64,000 nucleotides of DNA from Mixia osmundae IAM 14324 (lineage: Eukaryota > Basidiomycota > Mixiomycetes > Mixiales > Mixiaceae), in the NCBI RefSeq assembly GCF_000708205.1, contig NW_014575562.1, positions 497,616 through 561,615 on the forward strand, given 5' to 3'. Both the position numbers and the translations under genes were made by a program. This document shows positions 1 through 11,257 of this stretch, piece by piece (within the stretch, counting starts at the first letter, position 1; the number at the start of each line of letters is the position of its first letter). Under the pieces are notes generated by a model. That model was not told the origin of the DNA, did no database searches, and worked only from the letters and a program-made list of their open reading frames with translations.

Positions 1-679
1 GCAGGTAGCCTCAACAACAGGTAGCCAAGCACCTCTGTGCGCTGTGCAGCAAGATGGGGGTCGCCGACGGGCATACGCCAATCGAGCATGCACAAAGTTG
101 TACTGTTGATCTGGCGAGGATCCAAGGAGTCGATGATGGCAAATTGTCGCCAGATCATGAGCTCCGTTGCATCTACTGTGAGATAGCCTTCCCCCCTGAT
201 CGTTTGCAGATTGGGAAGCATGGCCAAGAGCTCTTGCAGATCGGCCCAGGAGGTGTGATGGCTCCTATTGGATGCCTTGCGCGTGTTGACGGCGACGCTT
301 CGCACAGTACGCCGCCTTTCTGGCCTGAGACGAAGCGCACGGATGAGTCCCTGACAGCGTGAGCCTGTTGGTGCCCTTATCATGAGCAAGGAACGCGCGC
401 TAATCGAGTCCCTATTGCACCTTTACTGCTGCTGAATCCATCTTGTGACGTGCGGACGGGGTACAGTAGGCAGATGTGTCGGTACAGGTGTATCGCCGCA
501 AGCTTGCCCCACGATCGGTCGACAAACAGGCAAGAGTGAAGCGTGCCGATGTCACCGGATGTCAGTAATTCTTCGAAGATGAGACTGAGTACGTCCTCCG
601 GCAGCTCTGGTACACGTGAGAGAGCGGGATGGGCCACGTAGTCCGGACCAGCCGTGAGGAGGAGCAGCCTTCGCAGCAT
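1..679 (-). CDS. F-box-like protein, 5' part (runs off the left edge)
   Basis: The reading frame starts at 679 and carries an F-box-like segment around residues 22-60 (LPEDVLSLIFEELL, then SWGKLAAIHLYRHI). F-box proteins of this fungal type act as substrate receptors of SCF ubiquitin ligases. One intron is needed near 351-457 (edges approximate). The frame then continues to base 1 with leucine-rich, repeat-like text such as DLQELLAMLPNLQTIRG. The carboxyl end lies outside the window. Such genes are numerous and fast-evolving in basidiomycetes, so the target cannot be guessed. Confidence 0.6.
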
Positions 680-738
680 GTCGGGTCTTTGACGCCGCCG
701 ACGGACACACGACGCGTCTCCTCTGGCGTCATCATCGC

Positions 739-1664
739 ATGCCTGAAAGAGCTTACCTGAGCTTCTTCGTCAAGGCCATCTCGAAAGCATTCCTTGGAAC
801 GGCATGTCGTGTACACGTCAACGGTCTCGAGCGATTCGTGTCTCTCGTCGAACGCAAGAAAGGATTGATCACTTATTCCAACCACATCTCTGTCCTCGAT
901 GATCCTCTCACTTGGGGCGTCATGCCCTTGCGCAATTGTCTCGACAAGCGCACTGTTCGTGAGTCGGTCCAATGCCCCGGCTGTGCTCGTGCTCACGGGA
1001 TAGGCATAAAGGGACGACACTGGGCGCATCTGATATTTGCTTCACCAACCCGCTCTTCACAGCATTCTTCAGTGCAGGCCAGACGATAGAGACGCACCGA
1101 GGTGCAGGAATCTATCAGCATGCGATTGATGTGGCCATTGAGAAGCTCAATGCCGGGCATTGGCTACATATCTATCCGGAAGGATACGTTGGGCAGACTT
1201 CGCCGACGACGGGCAAGCTAAGACGCTTCAAATGGGGCCTAGCACGGTTGCTGCTCGAAGCGAACCATGCACTACCGCATGAGCAAGGCGTGGAAATTGT
1301 ACCCATCTTCATACAAGGCTTTGAGAAAGTTATGCCCGAAGAACGTGGATTTCCTCGCTTCTTGCCTCGACTGGGTCAACGGATCACCATCACCTTTGGG
1401 GAGCCAGTCACTCAACTCGTCAGGCCTCTCATCGAGCTGGAAGATCTTTCAACAGGCAAGGTCGTCAAGCAGATCACGCTCCAGACAACAGATTCGCAAG
1501 AAGGCTCCCTGGCAATTGAGGACAGAGCGGGCGTTCGCGGCAGGCCGCGGCCACCACTGTATAAACGCGAAGATCCTACGCTGCCAGATCGACGCTCCAA
1601 ACTCGTTGCTGTCTTGCAAGATGCGCTCGAAAGCCTCGGCGCCAGAACGCTGCCAGAAGCGTGA
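739..1664 (+). CDS. TAZ1: Tafazzin, cardiolipin-remodelling acyltransferase
   Basis: Two exons (739-958 and 1012-1664) give 290 residues, close to the usual tafazzin size. The acyltransferase HX4D box is visible as NHISVLDDP in exon 1. After the 53-nt intron come the family segment LGASDICFTNPLF and then IYPEGYVG, the substrate-binding FPEG-like box, followed by FKWGLARLL. Tafazzin is a phospholipid-lysophospholipid transacylase of mitochondrial membranes that matures cardiolipin. The splice is set by the continuous match to the yeast protein across the junction. The gene is divergent from the F-box gene, with only 59 bp between the start codons, so the two probably share a promoter. Confidence 0.92.
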
Positions 1665-2169
1665 CGGTGCCGCCAAGCGCACACATGAGAAATAAACTCT
1701 TGCCTGGACATCGCGCTCTCAGGCTCTCGTGCGCGGAAGATCCAGCTAGAATGGGTCGACGTTGGCGCAAGTGCTGGAACAATTGCCACACCTACCTCCA
1801 GCTACAGCTTGTCGAGTCATGTAGCACCTCGAGTGCCTGCTACGGTCCTCGGTCTGTTAGGATTTCGCGATGGCTCCTGGGTCACATTTCTCGTCGCTAT
1901 TGTGCCTCACTCGTCTTTCACCCCATTGAGAAGCACAATAACAATACTGACTGTATAGAGACATCTGGTCTCACGAATCAATGCCCTCACTCGGTGGTGA
2001 CCTTGAGATTGGCTTCTCGCAGAGCGCCATGCCGGACCGTAGAGCAAGCCTGTAGGCACATGCACTTCTTTCAATCGCGAGAAGCAAGGGGCTCAGAGGA
2101 CTTCTACGTGATGTCTTCCTCAGTGAATGAGTAGCGCCTGCACTGCTGCACAACAAGCATGTCTAAGTA
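1665..2169. other. Intergenic region between convergent TAZ1 and G-alpha
   Basis: About 500 bp lie between two stop codons. Open frames are present on both strands, but they begin with non-ATG codons, have no recognisable domain and overlap each other. I see no RNA gene or repeat. The stretch presumably holds the two 3' untranslated regions. Confidence 0.5.
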
Positions 2170-3406
2170 CTAAAATGCGATCGCTTGAAGATTCGTGGAG
2201 ATGATCATGTCCATCACGCTGCTCATGACGACCCGGAGTAGCTGAGTGTCTATCGCAGAAGTGTAGTGGCAGTAGACCGCCTTCTTCTTGTCGTGCACGC
2301 GGTCAAGGAACTGCCTCTTGAAATAGCTTCTGACGTCTTGTGAACTGCGCGAGTTACCCGTGAACGATGGGAAGAAGGCTTTCACATCCGAGGCCAGCAC
2401 TTTGGTATTCAATAGATCCGTCTTGTTGAGCAGCAGAACCATGTCTGTCGACTTGAACCAGAGCGAGTTGGCAATGACTTCGAACAGCATCAAGGCTTCT
2501 GTCATTTGGTTGGACTGTTGATCTTCAAGCAGATATTGATCGTATGCTGCCACTGAAGCGACAAAGATGACGCAAGTGACGTTTTCGAAGCAATGAAGCC
2601 ATTTCCGTCGCTCTGACCGTTGTCCACCTACATCAAAGAGTCTGTATTTCCGCTATCAGCGGTGAAGCTAGAAGGTGAGCAAGCGACGAGACCTGCCTGT
2701 AGTCATGATGCTGCGTCTTGAACTGGATCTCGTGTATACCAGTCGTCTTACCTCTACAGTGCAGAATGTCTTGTTCTGTGGGCGCATAACGGGGCGAAAA
2801 CAAGCGATCCAGATGCGAATAAAAGTAAAGCGTACTGAAATTTCGTCTGAGCGCAAGCCCGACAGACAAAAGCAGAACTTACTTTTCGGGCAGTGCGAGA
2901 GCCGCGGATCGAAGTGTACACGCACGAGCGATAGGTTCGAGCCAAAGCGCTTGCATGGCGATACGGTATCGCGCCGGATAAGGCTGGCCCTCGGCAAGAT
3001 GGGGAATGTCGATCCTGAAAAGATCCAGATGCCGCTCGTTGTCCTCCTCTTCGAGCGTGACTTTGCCTGCGCTTTCCTCGTCCAAGACACGCACAATCAT
3101 CTGCATACTGACGCAGATGTTGCGAAATACCTGTTGTCTATATCGTTCCTGTGTGAAGCGCGGATCAGTCCCGTCTTGCCACAAGCCCGACGCGTGACTA
3201 ACAATTTCGTGATGACCGAAGCCTTTGAGGTGAATGATCTTCATCTGCTTGAGCACAGTCGTCTTTCCACTTTCGCCCGGCCCGAGGAGAAGCATCTTGA
3301 CTTGCTGAGCATAGATCTGCTCGTCTCGCTTGATCTCGCGAGTGATGAGGACATCGCGAGCTTTGGCTCGTGCCTCTTCCTCTGGCAGAGATTGTGCACA
3401 TCCCAT
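2170..3406 (-). CDS. Heterotrimeric G protein alpha subunit
   Basis: Three exons (3406-2883, about 2834-2697, 2641-2170) give 377 residues. The start MGCAQS offers Gly2 for myristoylation and Cys3 for palmitoylation. The P-loop is GPGESGKT at 42-49, where most family members have GAGESGKS. Switch I (RGKTTGI, with the catalytic Arg), switch II (DVGGQRSERRKW), the NKTD guanine box and a TSA box in place of TCA follow. The protein ends AIAF and has no Cys at -4, so it is not a typical pertussis-substrate Gi end. The second intron (2642-2696) has no usable GT donor and must start with GC. The first intron's acceptor is ambiguous; a second AG lies 15 nt upstream of the chosen one. It acts at the plasma membrane downstream of 7-TM receptors; which fungal class it belongs to I cannot say. 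Confidence 0.93.
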
Positions 3407-3592
3407 CTTTTGAGCTGAATGCAGCCGAGAAGCTGGAGCGAGAGAACAGAAGAGGACATGGTGTGATCACCGAGCAGTACAGCTCTCGATCAAGAGCACA
3501 AAGAAGAGCGGTCGAGGTTCGCCCGAATCGCCGAAGCAGCGCGACACGGCCGACACGGCTCAGCGGCGAAGCGAGTTGCGAGCCCAACAAGC

Positions 3593-5848
3593 ATGGCTGA
3601 TCTCGACGGCGAACCGCTTGCGGATGCTTCGGCTACGTCTGTAGCAGCACCAGAAGTCAGCTCTGTGCCGCGTTCCTCGCCAAAGGGCGACACCACCTCA
3701 CCTGCGCTGCCAGAGACGAGCAGCTTTCCAGACGACACAGAGGATGGCGAGGCGATAGATGAGCCTCCAAGCGGCACTGTTGCAACAATGCGCAAGCGTG
3801 AGCGCGAGTCTATGGAAGGTGGTGCGACACCGACACCTGTGAGTCGCTCATGAGCTGCGCCTCGTTACGCCCTTTGCTGAAGTGTGCTCGCCATGCAGAC
3901 CGGCAGCGAAGCAGACGAGAGCAGGATAACACACACAGCGAAGAAGAAGTTCGTCCTGCTCTCAGCTGACCAGCGCGAGAACTGACTTCGCAGCGCAGTC
4001 GACTACAGCCTGGCGATTCGCCGCGAGCGAGCAGCATTGACGGACAAGATCTGGACGATGATCTGCTGCCCGGTGACGAAGATGAGGAGCGCGCAAGTCC
4101 ATCCACACCTCCAGAGACCGTACTTGCGCCGCCTATAGGAGGCTACAGCGCGCAGAGTTCCCACAATAGCCAGCAAACGCTCCTACAACAGCAAAGAGAA
4201 TCGCTACAGGAGACGCGCAAGGTGGCATCCATCCGACAGAAGGTCGGCAGAATGACGACAAACGACTCTTTACGAGCTGCGACGCTTCAGACGGCTGCTG
4301 CGCCCGACGAAGCTGGACAGGAGGATGATGGTGCAAAGACGCCTACCGGTGTGGGATCACCAAAAGCAGCCACTGCTGATAGTGGTAGCTCGCCAAGGCC
4401 CGTCGCTGAGACCGTGGTGGCTGCTCCTGCGCCATTGACAGCAGCCAATCTAGCGGAGCGCACCGCTGCAGAGAGGTCCGCGGCGGATCTTGATGCTGCC
4501 AAATCCCGTTCAGTCTCGCCAAAGTCACCTCGCTCACAACCCACTTTTGCGTCCTTCTCGGGCGCCTCATCACCTTTTTCGCAAGTGCCAACAACTTCAA
4601 AGACGTCTCTAGGCGCAGCAGACTCGAGCCTTGCAAAGGTGCCGCCTGCTGCAGTGCCCGTCTTTACTTCTGCTTCCTTGCCACTTGTCACACCGGAAGC
4701 ACCTTCGCCCGCTAGCTCTGTTCGAGTAGAAGTAGCCTCGGAAGCACCGGGACTGAGCAGACAGAACAGTCTACAACCTGCCTCTAGCCCCAGCACGGCT
4801 GGCGCTCGCATAAGTAAGCTGGACAAGCCAAGCGCGTCTGTGGCCAGCAAGTCACCGGAGCCACTGGCAGTGCCACCACCGACGCCTGCAACAAACAAGA
4901 CCGATCTGTCAAACTCACAGTCGCCAACGCTCGCCATAAAGCCTCTCAGCGGTATAGCGGAGCGCGGCGCGAACGCTGCAAGCCCGACTCCGAGTACAAG
5001 TTCGAGCACAAGCATGGGCTTCGGCGCCTTTTCCGGTGGGTCTGGCTTCGCAGCAGCTAAGCCTACACCTGCCAAGCCCAGCTCTGGCTTCGGCGGCTTC
5101 TCATCCTCTGCTTCACCGTTCGGTGCAACGCCCTCAAAGTCATTTGGCACTACTTCCGCAGATATAGCGGGACCCAGCTCGACGCTGACGCCTAGCATGC
5201 GCAAGATGAACGATCCCTCGAGCAAACGGACATTTGGTCAGATTATACGCGACGGCAGTCCTGCAGAAGATGGTGCGAGTACAGAGGATGCTCGAAAGCG
5301 TCTCTTCTCTGAGCAAAGCAGTATGTCTGCTTTCGAAGCCTGCTACCGTTCCATTCTGATGCATGAAATCAGGCTTTACGGGCGAGGAGGAGGAATTCGT
5401 CATGCACACAGCGCGGTGCAAGCTATTCATCATGGATGAAGGTAATTGGCGGGAGAGAGGGGTCGGCACGCTCAAAGTTCTCAACAAGATGGAAGATGCT
5501 ACGGCCCACCTCACTTATCGTCTGGGTATGTCACGTCCAAAATCCAGTGGTGTCTTGCTGACCGTCAACCAGTAATGCGAGCGGAAGGCGTCTTTCGACT
5601 TTTACTGAATATGCCTCTCTTCAAAGGCATGTCATGTGAGCTCGCGCAGGAGAAGTTTATACGCTTCAGCGGGCTCGATCAAGGCAAGATGCGCAGCTTC
5701 ACTTTGCGAGTATGTTCTTACCCACTTACACTTTACGCGCTCTAATCTATTTACGCCCATTCAGTTAGGGACAGCAGCCGCTGCGCAATCGCTCTACAAG
5801 GTCATCTCTGTAAGCATCGATCAGCTCGATACTGTCTTGGATGCATGA
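3593..5848 (+). CDS. Ran-binding FG protein (Yrb2/Hba1/Nup2-like)
   Basis: Six exons (3593-3838, 3899-3952, 3994-5320, 5373-5525, 5573-5709, 5765-5848) give 666 residues. The carboxyl 120 residues are a RanBP1-type domain: FIMDEGNWRERGVGTLKVL, then RLVMRAEGVFRLLLN and SFTLRLGTAAAAQSLYKVI. Upstream is a long Ser/Pro/Ala-rich region with FG-type motifs (SSGFGGFSSSASPFG) at about residues 440-490, as in nucleoporins and nuclear export cofactors. The early segment RKRERE resembles a nuclear localisation signal. The family binds Ran-GTP and helps exportin cargo loading or pore docking. The borders of intron 2 are the least certain, because two acceptors 15 nt apart both keep the frame. Confidence 0.85.
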
Positions 5849-6097
5849 GAATGGCCGTGTATGTTCTGGACCAAAATGAGATGGTTCAAGCTCAGATGTG
5901 AAGAGGCAATAAAAGCAAAGGCGCGCGCCGCGACAAAAGTACTTAGGAAGTATGCAATGACCGTAACCCATGGTCTATTGTCTAATTGCAGTGTAGCTCG
6001 CCGGCTTCTCTGCTTTTGGTTTTGCGATATTGGTGACAACAATGTAGTTCTCTAATGTTCTGCGTTGCTTGCGTTAAGATGTTGGTCGACAGCTAAT

Positions 6098-6701
6098 CTA
6101 AGTGTAGGACCAGGTGATGCCGATGAGGCCGGCGCTCATGTCTGCGAGCGCTGAGAAGACGCCAGTGGACAGATCGATGGAGCCATAGCCGCAGGTGGGG
6201 CACTCGTCAGCGACGGTAGCAGTGACGCTCTTGCCGCCAGAGTAGATAGTGACCTGCTTGCCACAGCTGCCGCTGAACTGAGCAGAGTTCATGGCGACGA
6301 TGTAGGCAGAGTCTGAGTTGACTGCGCCACAAGCACCGGCATTGCCGCCCTGGTAGTAGTAGGTGCCGGAGCCGCTGTATGAGCCGCTGTTAGCCGAGCC
6401 AGATGTGCTGGCACCGTAGGTGGTGGGCTTGGGGGAGTCGCCCGTGCTGGTTGCGGACCAAGGGGAGCTGTTGGGGCAAGCATACCAGCTGCCGTCGGCC
6501 TTGTAGTAACCTTCGCCGACGAGACCACCCTTGCAGCTGAGAAAGACGCGTTCAGAGTCAGCGCGTGTACTGTGACAGTGAAGAGCAAGTAGCTCACTCG
6601 TCGACCCAGCGGTCACCGGACCAGTAACCACCGCGCTTCTCGAGGGGAGCAGCGACGGCGAGGGCAGCAAGCGTGGCAGCGATGATAGTCTTTGCGAACA
6701 T
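6098..6701 (-). CDS. Secreted RlpA-like double-psi beta-barrel protein
   Basis: Two exons (6701-6598 and 6536-6098) give 180 residues. A signal peptide (MFAKTIIAATLAALAVAAP) is followed by a Lys-Arg pair that Kex2-type proteases cut. The mature part has two Cys-containing pieces, a Ser/Gly/Tyr-rich linker, and a terminal double-psi barrel with GACGAVNSDSAYIVAMN, then VADECPTCGYGSIDLS. This matches the RlpA-like/expansin-like group of small secreted fungal proteins, some of which are induced on hosts or loosen walls. No catalytic function can be assigned. The 61-nt intron splits an Asp codon. Confidence 0.87.
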
Positions 6702-7621
6702 ATTGAGAGTTTGTTCTTTGCTTGCGTTGGCTAGCTTGTAGTGATTGTGGTTGCGAGAGAAAGTGTGGTGAGGATAGAGGTGCGAGACAGGCGCTCTTTA
6801 TGGCTTCTCACATCAGAGAGGGCGATGAGTATTTTCGGCCTGGCGCGAGCCATAGATTCAGTGACAAGCCAGATTCAGAGGTGGAGCGCAAGACAAAAGT
6901 GGACGCCGTCGCCCTCGTTCTGAGCTGCTCGATCGCGACAAAACTGGCTGAATTGCAATTTGCTATTCTGTCACGCCGTGGTTCGGCGAATTTGTCGAAT
7001 GATCGAAAATTCACGAGCCACGTCGATCGCGTGAAGCGTTAGAAAGAAGAAATGCGAGAAAGGGGGTGGTGGGCGAGGACCAAGGGCGGCGAAGACCGGG
7101 CGTTGTGAGAAGGCGATGGTCACCCTCAGCCTTCCGATTCAGTCCAATTTGGCGAGTTGAAATTGCAAAGTGGATGTCTGAATCAGTCGTGCATGAGTGT
7201 GCACACGCCACGATCTGGGGGTTTAGCGTGGTCTGGCCAAGCATAGCCGCAGAGTAGCCGCATCGAGGGTAGCCACTTCGGTGTGTCACAGATGCTTACA
7301 GCAGGCCCAAGCATCGGAAGGGGATCTTGAACATAAGCGGCGGACACGTGCGTGGTCGGCGCTCGTCGTGCTCATTTGCAAATGTAACAGTCTGTCGTGT
7401 CGACATGGATGCGCGCGAGTCGCTAGAGTGATACGCGTACGAGCCTATCACAGTGTTTGCGCATGCCAGACTGAAGATGGAGCATCTGCGCTGTCGCATG
7501 CTGGCCATTCCCCTCGCAGCAGCGAACGCTGAGGATGGCCGCCGGAGCATGCTGATATGCTACCAAATGAATAAGTTTCAAATGCGAAAAACAATTTGCG
7601 TGAGCCTGGCGAAGGAGCATC
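6702..7621. promoter_or_regulatory. 920-bp divergent intergenic region
   Basis: This lies between the starts of the secreted RlpA-like gene (left) and RLP24 (right). It holds AT-rich islands and several short overlapping open frames with no domain or codon pattern resembling the neighbours. It is long for this window, so an undetected small gene, upstream exon or non-coding RNA is possible. I could not support one. Confidence 0.35.
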
Positions 7622-8347
7622 ATGCGTATTGAGACATGCTACTTCTGCTCGGCCAGGGTCTACCCTGGTCACGGCACCATGTTTGTGCGCAACGACTCGA
7701 AAGTGTTTCGATTCTGTCGGTCGAAGTGCTCAAAGAATTTCAAGATGAAGAGAAATCCTCGCAAGGTTCGATGGACCAAGGCATTCCGCAAGGCAGCAGG
7801 CAAAGAGATGGCCATTGACTCGACGCTCGAATTTGAGAAGAGGAGGAATGTGCCTGTCAAATATGACCGAGAACTGATGGAGCAGACCGTCAAAGCTGTC
7901 AAGCGAGTATCAGAGATCAGGTCAAAACGAGAACGGGCATTCTGGAAGAACAGGTTAGCTCGGCTCACTGACGATGCGCGTACGAGGCTGATATGAGAGG
8001 ACAGGATGTCTGCACATGCTCCTATGGCTTTGGCAGCAGACTCGCTCGAAGTGACGCGCTCCTCGCACTTGCTGGGCCATACGCCCACCGAGAGGACAAA
8101 GAAGGCAGTTGCCGCTGCTCTTGCTCAATCTACATCTGCGTCTGTACCTGCAGAGGCAACAGAAGAGGCAATGACGACGGACGAACTGGTCGATCTGGCC
8201 CTGCAAACCTCGGCGCCACCCACGACGAAGCAGGCCAAGACGAGATCAATTGGTAAGGAAAAGATCAAGATCAAGGCGAGAGGCAAGAAGCCGGTCGTGT
8301 CAGCTCTCGTGCCTGCTGCTGGCGGTCGCTCGATGGATCTCAGCTAA
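7622..8347 (+). CDS. RLP24: Ribosome biogenesis factor Rlp24
   Basis: Two exons (7622-7953, 8005-8347) give 224 residues. The start [18 protein letters not shown] and [18 protein letters not shown] are the L24e-type zinc ribbon (Cys6, Cys9, Cys32, Cys36). The downstream segment [16 protein letters not shown] is typical of Rlp24 rather than ribosomal eL24. Rlp24 holds the eL24 site on pre-60S particles and is released by the AAA-ATPase Drg1/Afg2 in the cytoplasm. The C-terminal extension with [12 protein letters not shown] is basic. The 51-nt intron falls within an Arg codon. Confidence 0.95.
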
Positions 8348-8693
8348 ACGAGCATGCTTGTTGTACTCAATTTGTCAAGTTTACGTTTGTTTCCTCTTCA
8401 GCCATGCTTGCAATGCACAGCTGCAGCGACCGGGGGCTGTGATGAGCCTGAACAAATCGTCTGAGTTCGGAGCTCTAGGCTATGCCGAGTCGCAACGAGC
8501 TCGTGCTGGCCTGAGGCTGGACAAGAAATCAGCGATGTGGCGGACTCATTCCGCCTGCAGTCGAGCGAGCCCTGCGGAGCTGCCCAATTCTTCTGCTAGA
8601 TGCTAGGCTGGATACTGAGATCGTGCTCCAAGCTGACAGAGGCTATTTCGGCGGGACCTTATGTAATTTCCGGATGCTGATCGACTCTGACAT
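8348..8693. other. Intergenic region between convergent RLP24 and DPH3
   Basis: There are 346 bp between stop codons. No conserved frame, tRNA or repeat is seen; it is presumed 3' untranslated sequence of both genes. Confidence 0.45.
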
Positions 8694-9157
8694 TCAGACG
8701 ATAATAGCAGGCAGTGATGCAGTGAGGTTGTCGTGCTTGTCAGCCGCTTTCACTGAAGCAGTTTGCTCTTGACCGACGAGCGTGCCTGCGTCGTCATCGC
8801 TCTCGTAGTCTTCATAGTCCATCTGCTCATCCGGTTGGTCAGCGCCAAGTGGTCATGCGTTGGCAACGTACATAATCGTAGATGACCCGTATGAGCAACG
8901 AGCAAGACGGACAGGTCGCTACTTCCTCGGCAGCAGCGAGTTGTCTCTGCATGCATTCCAATCCACGAGAGGTCGGCCTAGCAAGGAGGAGCTCACCTTT
9001 GAGATCTCGAATCGGTCGCCGCAGGGACAAGGGTAGTGGTAGACTCGTCTGTCGTCGTCCCAGACCATGTCCTCGATCTCAATCTCATCATCTGCTCACA
9101 AGATGTCAGCTGTAGGTCGACTGCAAGAAAGCAGTCCGGCTCACAGTACGAGACCAT
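8694..9157 (-). CDS. DPH3: Diphthamide biosynthesis protein 3 (CSL zinc finger)
   Basis: Four exons (9157-9145, 9091-8997, 8946-8872, 8822-8694) give 103 residues; the first exon is only 13 nt. The CSL zinc finger is clear: DEIEIEDM at residues 6-13, then [12 protein letters not shown] (Cys26, Cys28) and [18 protein letters not shown] (Cys48, Cys51). Dph3 passes electrons to the Dph1-Dph2 radical enzyme that starts diphthamide synthesis on eEF2, and it also supports Elongator. The acidic tail (EDYESDDD) is usual. All three introns are 49-53 nt. It is divergent from the uS10m gene with 81 bp between start codons. Confidence 0.93.
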
Positions 9158-9238
9158 CGTCACTCCCTCTGCCGGCCAGGAGACAAATTTTGTCGCGATC
9201 AAAGGCAAGCCAGCGACCGAGAAGGCTCGAGGGACCCA

Positions 9239-11058
9239 ATGACGGTGCCATGTAGAGCGTGTCGGGCGAGCTGCAGCATCCTGTCCAGACGCACAAGGTC
9301 AGGCGATCTCCATTCGGTGAAGCGTGCGCAGCCTGACCGGACGACGTGATATGCAGACCGACTGCGACACCTCGATCATGGCAGACCAGACAGGCCTCCA
9401 CCTCTCGTGTCGTCCGGGCAGCCCAGTCCTCGCAGGCCACTGCAGCCTCGCCCTCTTCGCGTACGCTACCCACGGCACGAGGCAATCCGGATACGTTCAT
9501 GACGTCTCAGATCCCCGACGGCTATGATATGGTGCCTATCCCCAAAGCTTTCCTCAAGCTTGAACACCTCCCTCCCACTCATGGCATACATGTAGCGTCG
9601 ATACAGTTCAGGTGCTTCACGCCTCAGATCGAAGACATGAACTTTTACATCGATTTCTGTATCCGAGTCGCCAATGCGCTCAACATACCCGCCTCTTTCC
9701 CTGCCAGCTTGCCCATACGTACCAAGCTCGTCACCGTGCCCAAGTCGCCCTTTGCTCACAAGAAGTCTCAAGAGAACTTCTGGCAGAGACGGCATGCGAG
9801 GGTGATCAAATTGTACGACGCAGACGAACGCGTTCTCCAGCTCTTTCTGGCTTACATCCACGAGCATGAGATGGGCGGCGTAGCTATGAAAGCACAGACG
9901 ATTGCTCATCGCAAGATGGGCTTTGCCAGGAAGACGGCGTCAGATGATGAGCCGTCTGATCAGATTGTCAAGAAGCTGGGCGAGAAGCTCATCGAGCAAC
10001 AGCTAAGACGCAAGGCTGAGAATCAGGCCAAACTCGATGCTGCTCGTCCTCAGCCGGTAGCGACGCCAGAAGCCACACTCGTTTCGGGCCCTGTTCCTGC
10101 CTCGACGCCAGCTGCAGCAGCGACCGACGCCTCGCCAGACGTGCCAAAGGAGACTGCCGCACCGACAGAGCAAGAAGTGCCTGTTGCTGCCACAGAGGCC
10201 CCGGCGGAAGCTTCGCAGATCACAAAAGATGATCCGCCGGCGATACAAGCTCTTCTTGCGACTGCCGGCTCGGCCACCAAGGCGTCAACTGCCGCCCCTG
10301 ATCACGCTGTCACTGCAGCAGCAGAGGACGAGCAGGGTGAAGCCACTGTCAGCGAGATTGCGCCGACAGCCGAGGCTGAAGCGAGCGAGGTACAAGCGGC
10401 GACTGCGCCAGCTGCAGCAGCCTCTGAAAGCGTGTCCGCGATAGCAGAGACAGCCAGCGCGTCCACCCCTGCCGATGACGCATCGAAAGAGTCAGTAGCA
10501 GAGATGACGCCTGCGACCAGCGTGGAGCAAGATCACTCCTCACACCCAACACAGTCCTCATCGCCGTCTCCGACTGCCGACGCAGCGAGTAACGAGCTGC
10601 CTAGCGAAGCCGTTGCTGCTCCAGCGGATCCATCGCCGGAAGCAACCGCAAATGTCGAAAGCGTCCCTTCAGCGACGCCTGCAGTCGAGGTATCGTCCGC
10701 TGCTGGACCGAAGCCCAAAGCGGCTGCGGCTGCGAAGAAGGCGACTCCAAAGACGACTGCAAGGAAACCGAGGGCAAAGAAGGAGACGTCTACAACAAAA
10801 GGAGCAAAGGCAGAGGTTGCAGATGCAGCGCATGCTGAGGCAGTGGCGACAGATCCGCCCATCGAAGCAAGCAAAGAAAGCCCGGCGAAGTCAGCCTCAT
10901 CTTCTTATGAAACAGTGCCCACAGGAGAAGATCCGGTGACGACCGAAGCTGCAACAGCGGAAGAGCCTTTACGGGTCGAGGCAGTCGAGGAGCCTGCTAT
11001 CGAGCAGGTAGCAGAAAGTGGCGCGCCTGACAGTGAACCCTCTGGCAGATCATCGTAG
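9239..11058 (+). CDS. RSM10: Mitochondrial ribosomal protein uS10m with long low-complexity tail
   Basis: Two exons (9239-9297, 9357-11058) give 586 residues. The upstream exon is chosen because it supplies an ATG and an Arg/Ser-rich mitochondrial presequence (MTVPCRACRASCSILSRR) in phase across a 59-nt intron; otherwise no nearby ATG precedes the domain. The uS10 domain covers about residues 85-210: VASIQFRCFTP, KSPFAHKKSQENFWQRR, VIKLYDADE and HEMGGVAMKAQT. After about residue 225 the frame stays open for some 360 residues of Ala/Glu/Pro/Thr/Ser-rich text with one Lys-rich patch (KKATPKTTARKPRAKK). Typical uS10m is about 200 residues, so the tail is unusual. Confidence 0.85.
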
Positions 11059-11257
11059 TCGTGATGCTCGTCGCTGTTGTAGTATTGCACCTCGCCGCAT
11101 GACCTACCTGCCTCGGCCACAAAGCGAATGCCAGCCGAGCAGTGACAGAGCCATGCGTCGCGTCTAATAACGCGTCTTATACGATCTACTAGCTGTGCTT
11201 GGGCATGGTCACAGTGAGCTCTTCGTCGTGCTCCGAAGTTTGTTGTCGCTGATCACG

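Noticed and set aside
1661-2134. 157-codon plus-strand frame after tafazzin
   Set aside because: It begins with a non-ATG codon, lacks any domain and lies in a convergent 3' region.
2675-3418. 247-codon plus-strand frame over the G-alpha gene
   Set aside because: The minus strand is unmistakably G-alpha; the plus-strand frame crosses its introns and has no known motif.
4287-5225. 312-codon open frame antisense to the Ran-binding FG protein
   Set aside because: It mirrors the Ala/Ser/Pro-rich coding strand, has no domain, and the plus strand has a spliced RanBP1 protein.
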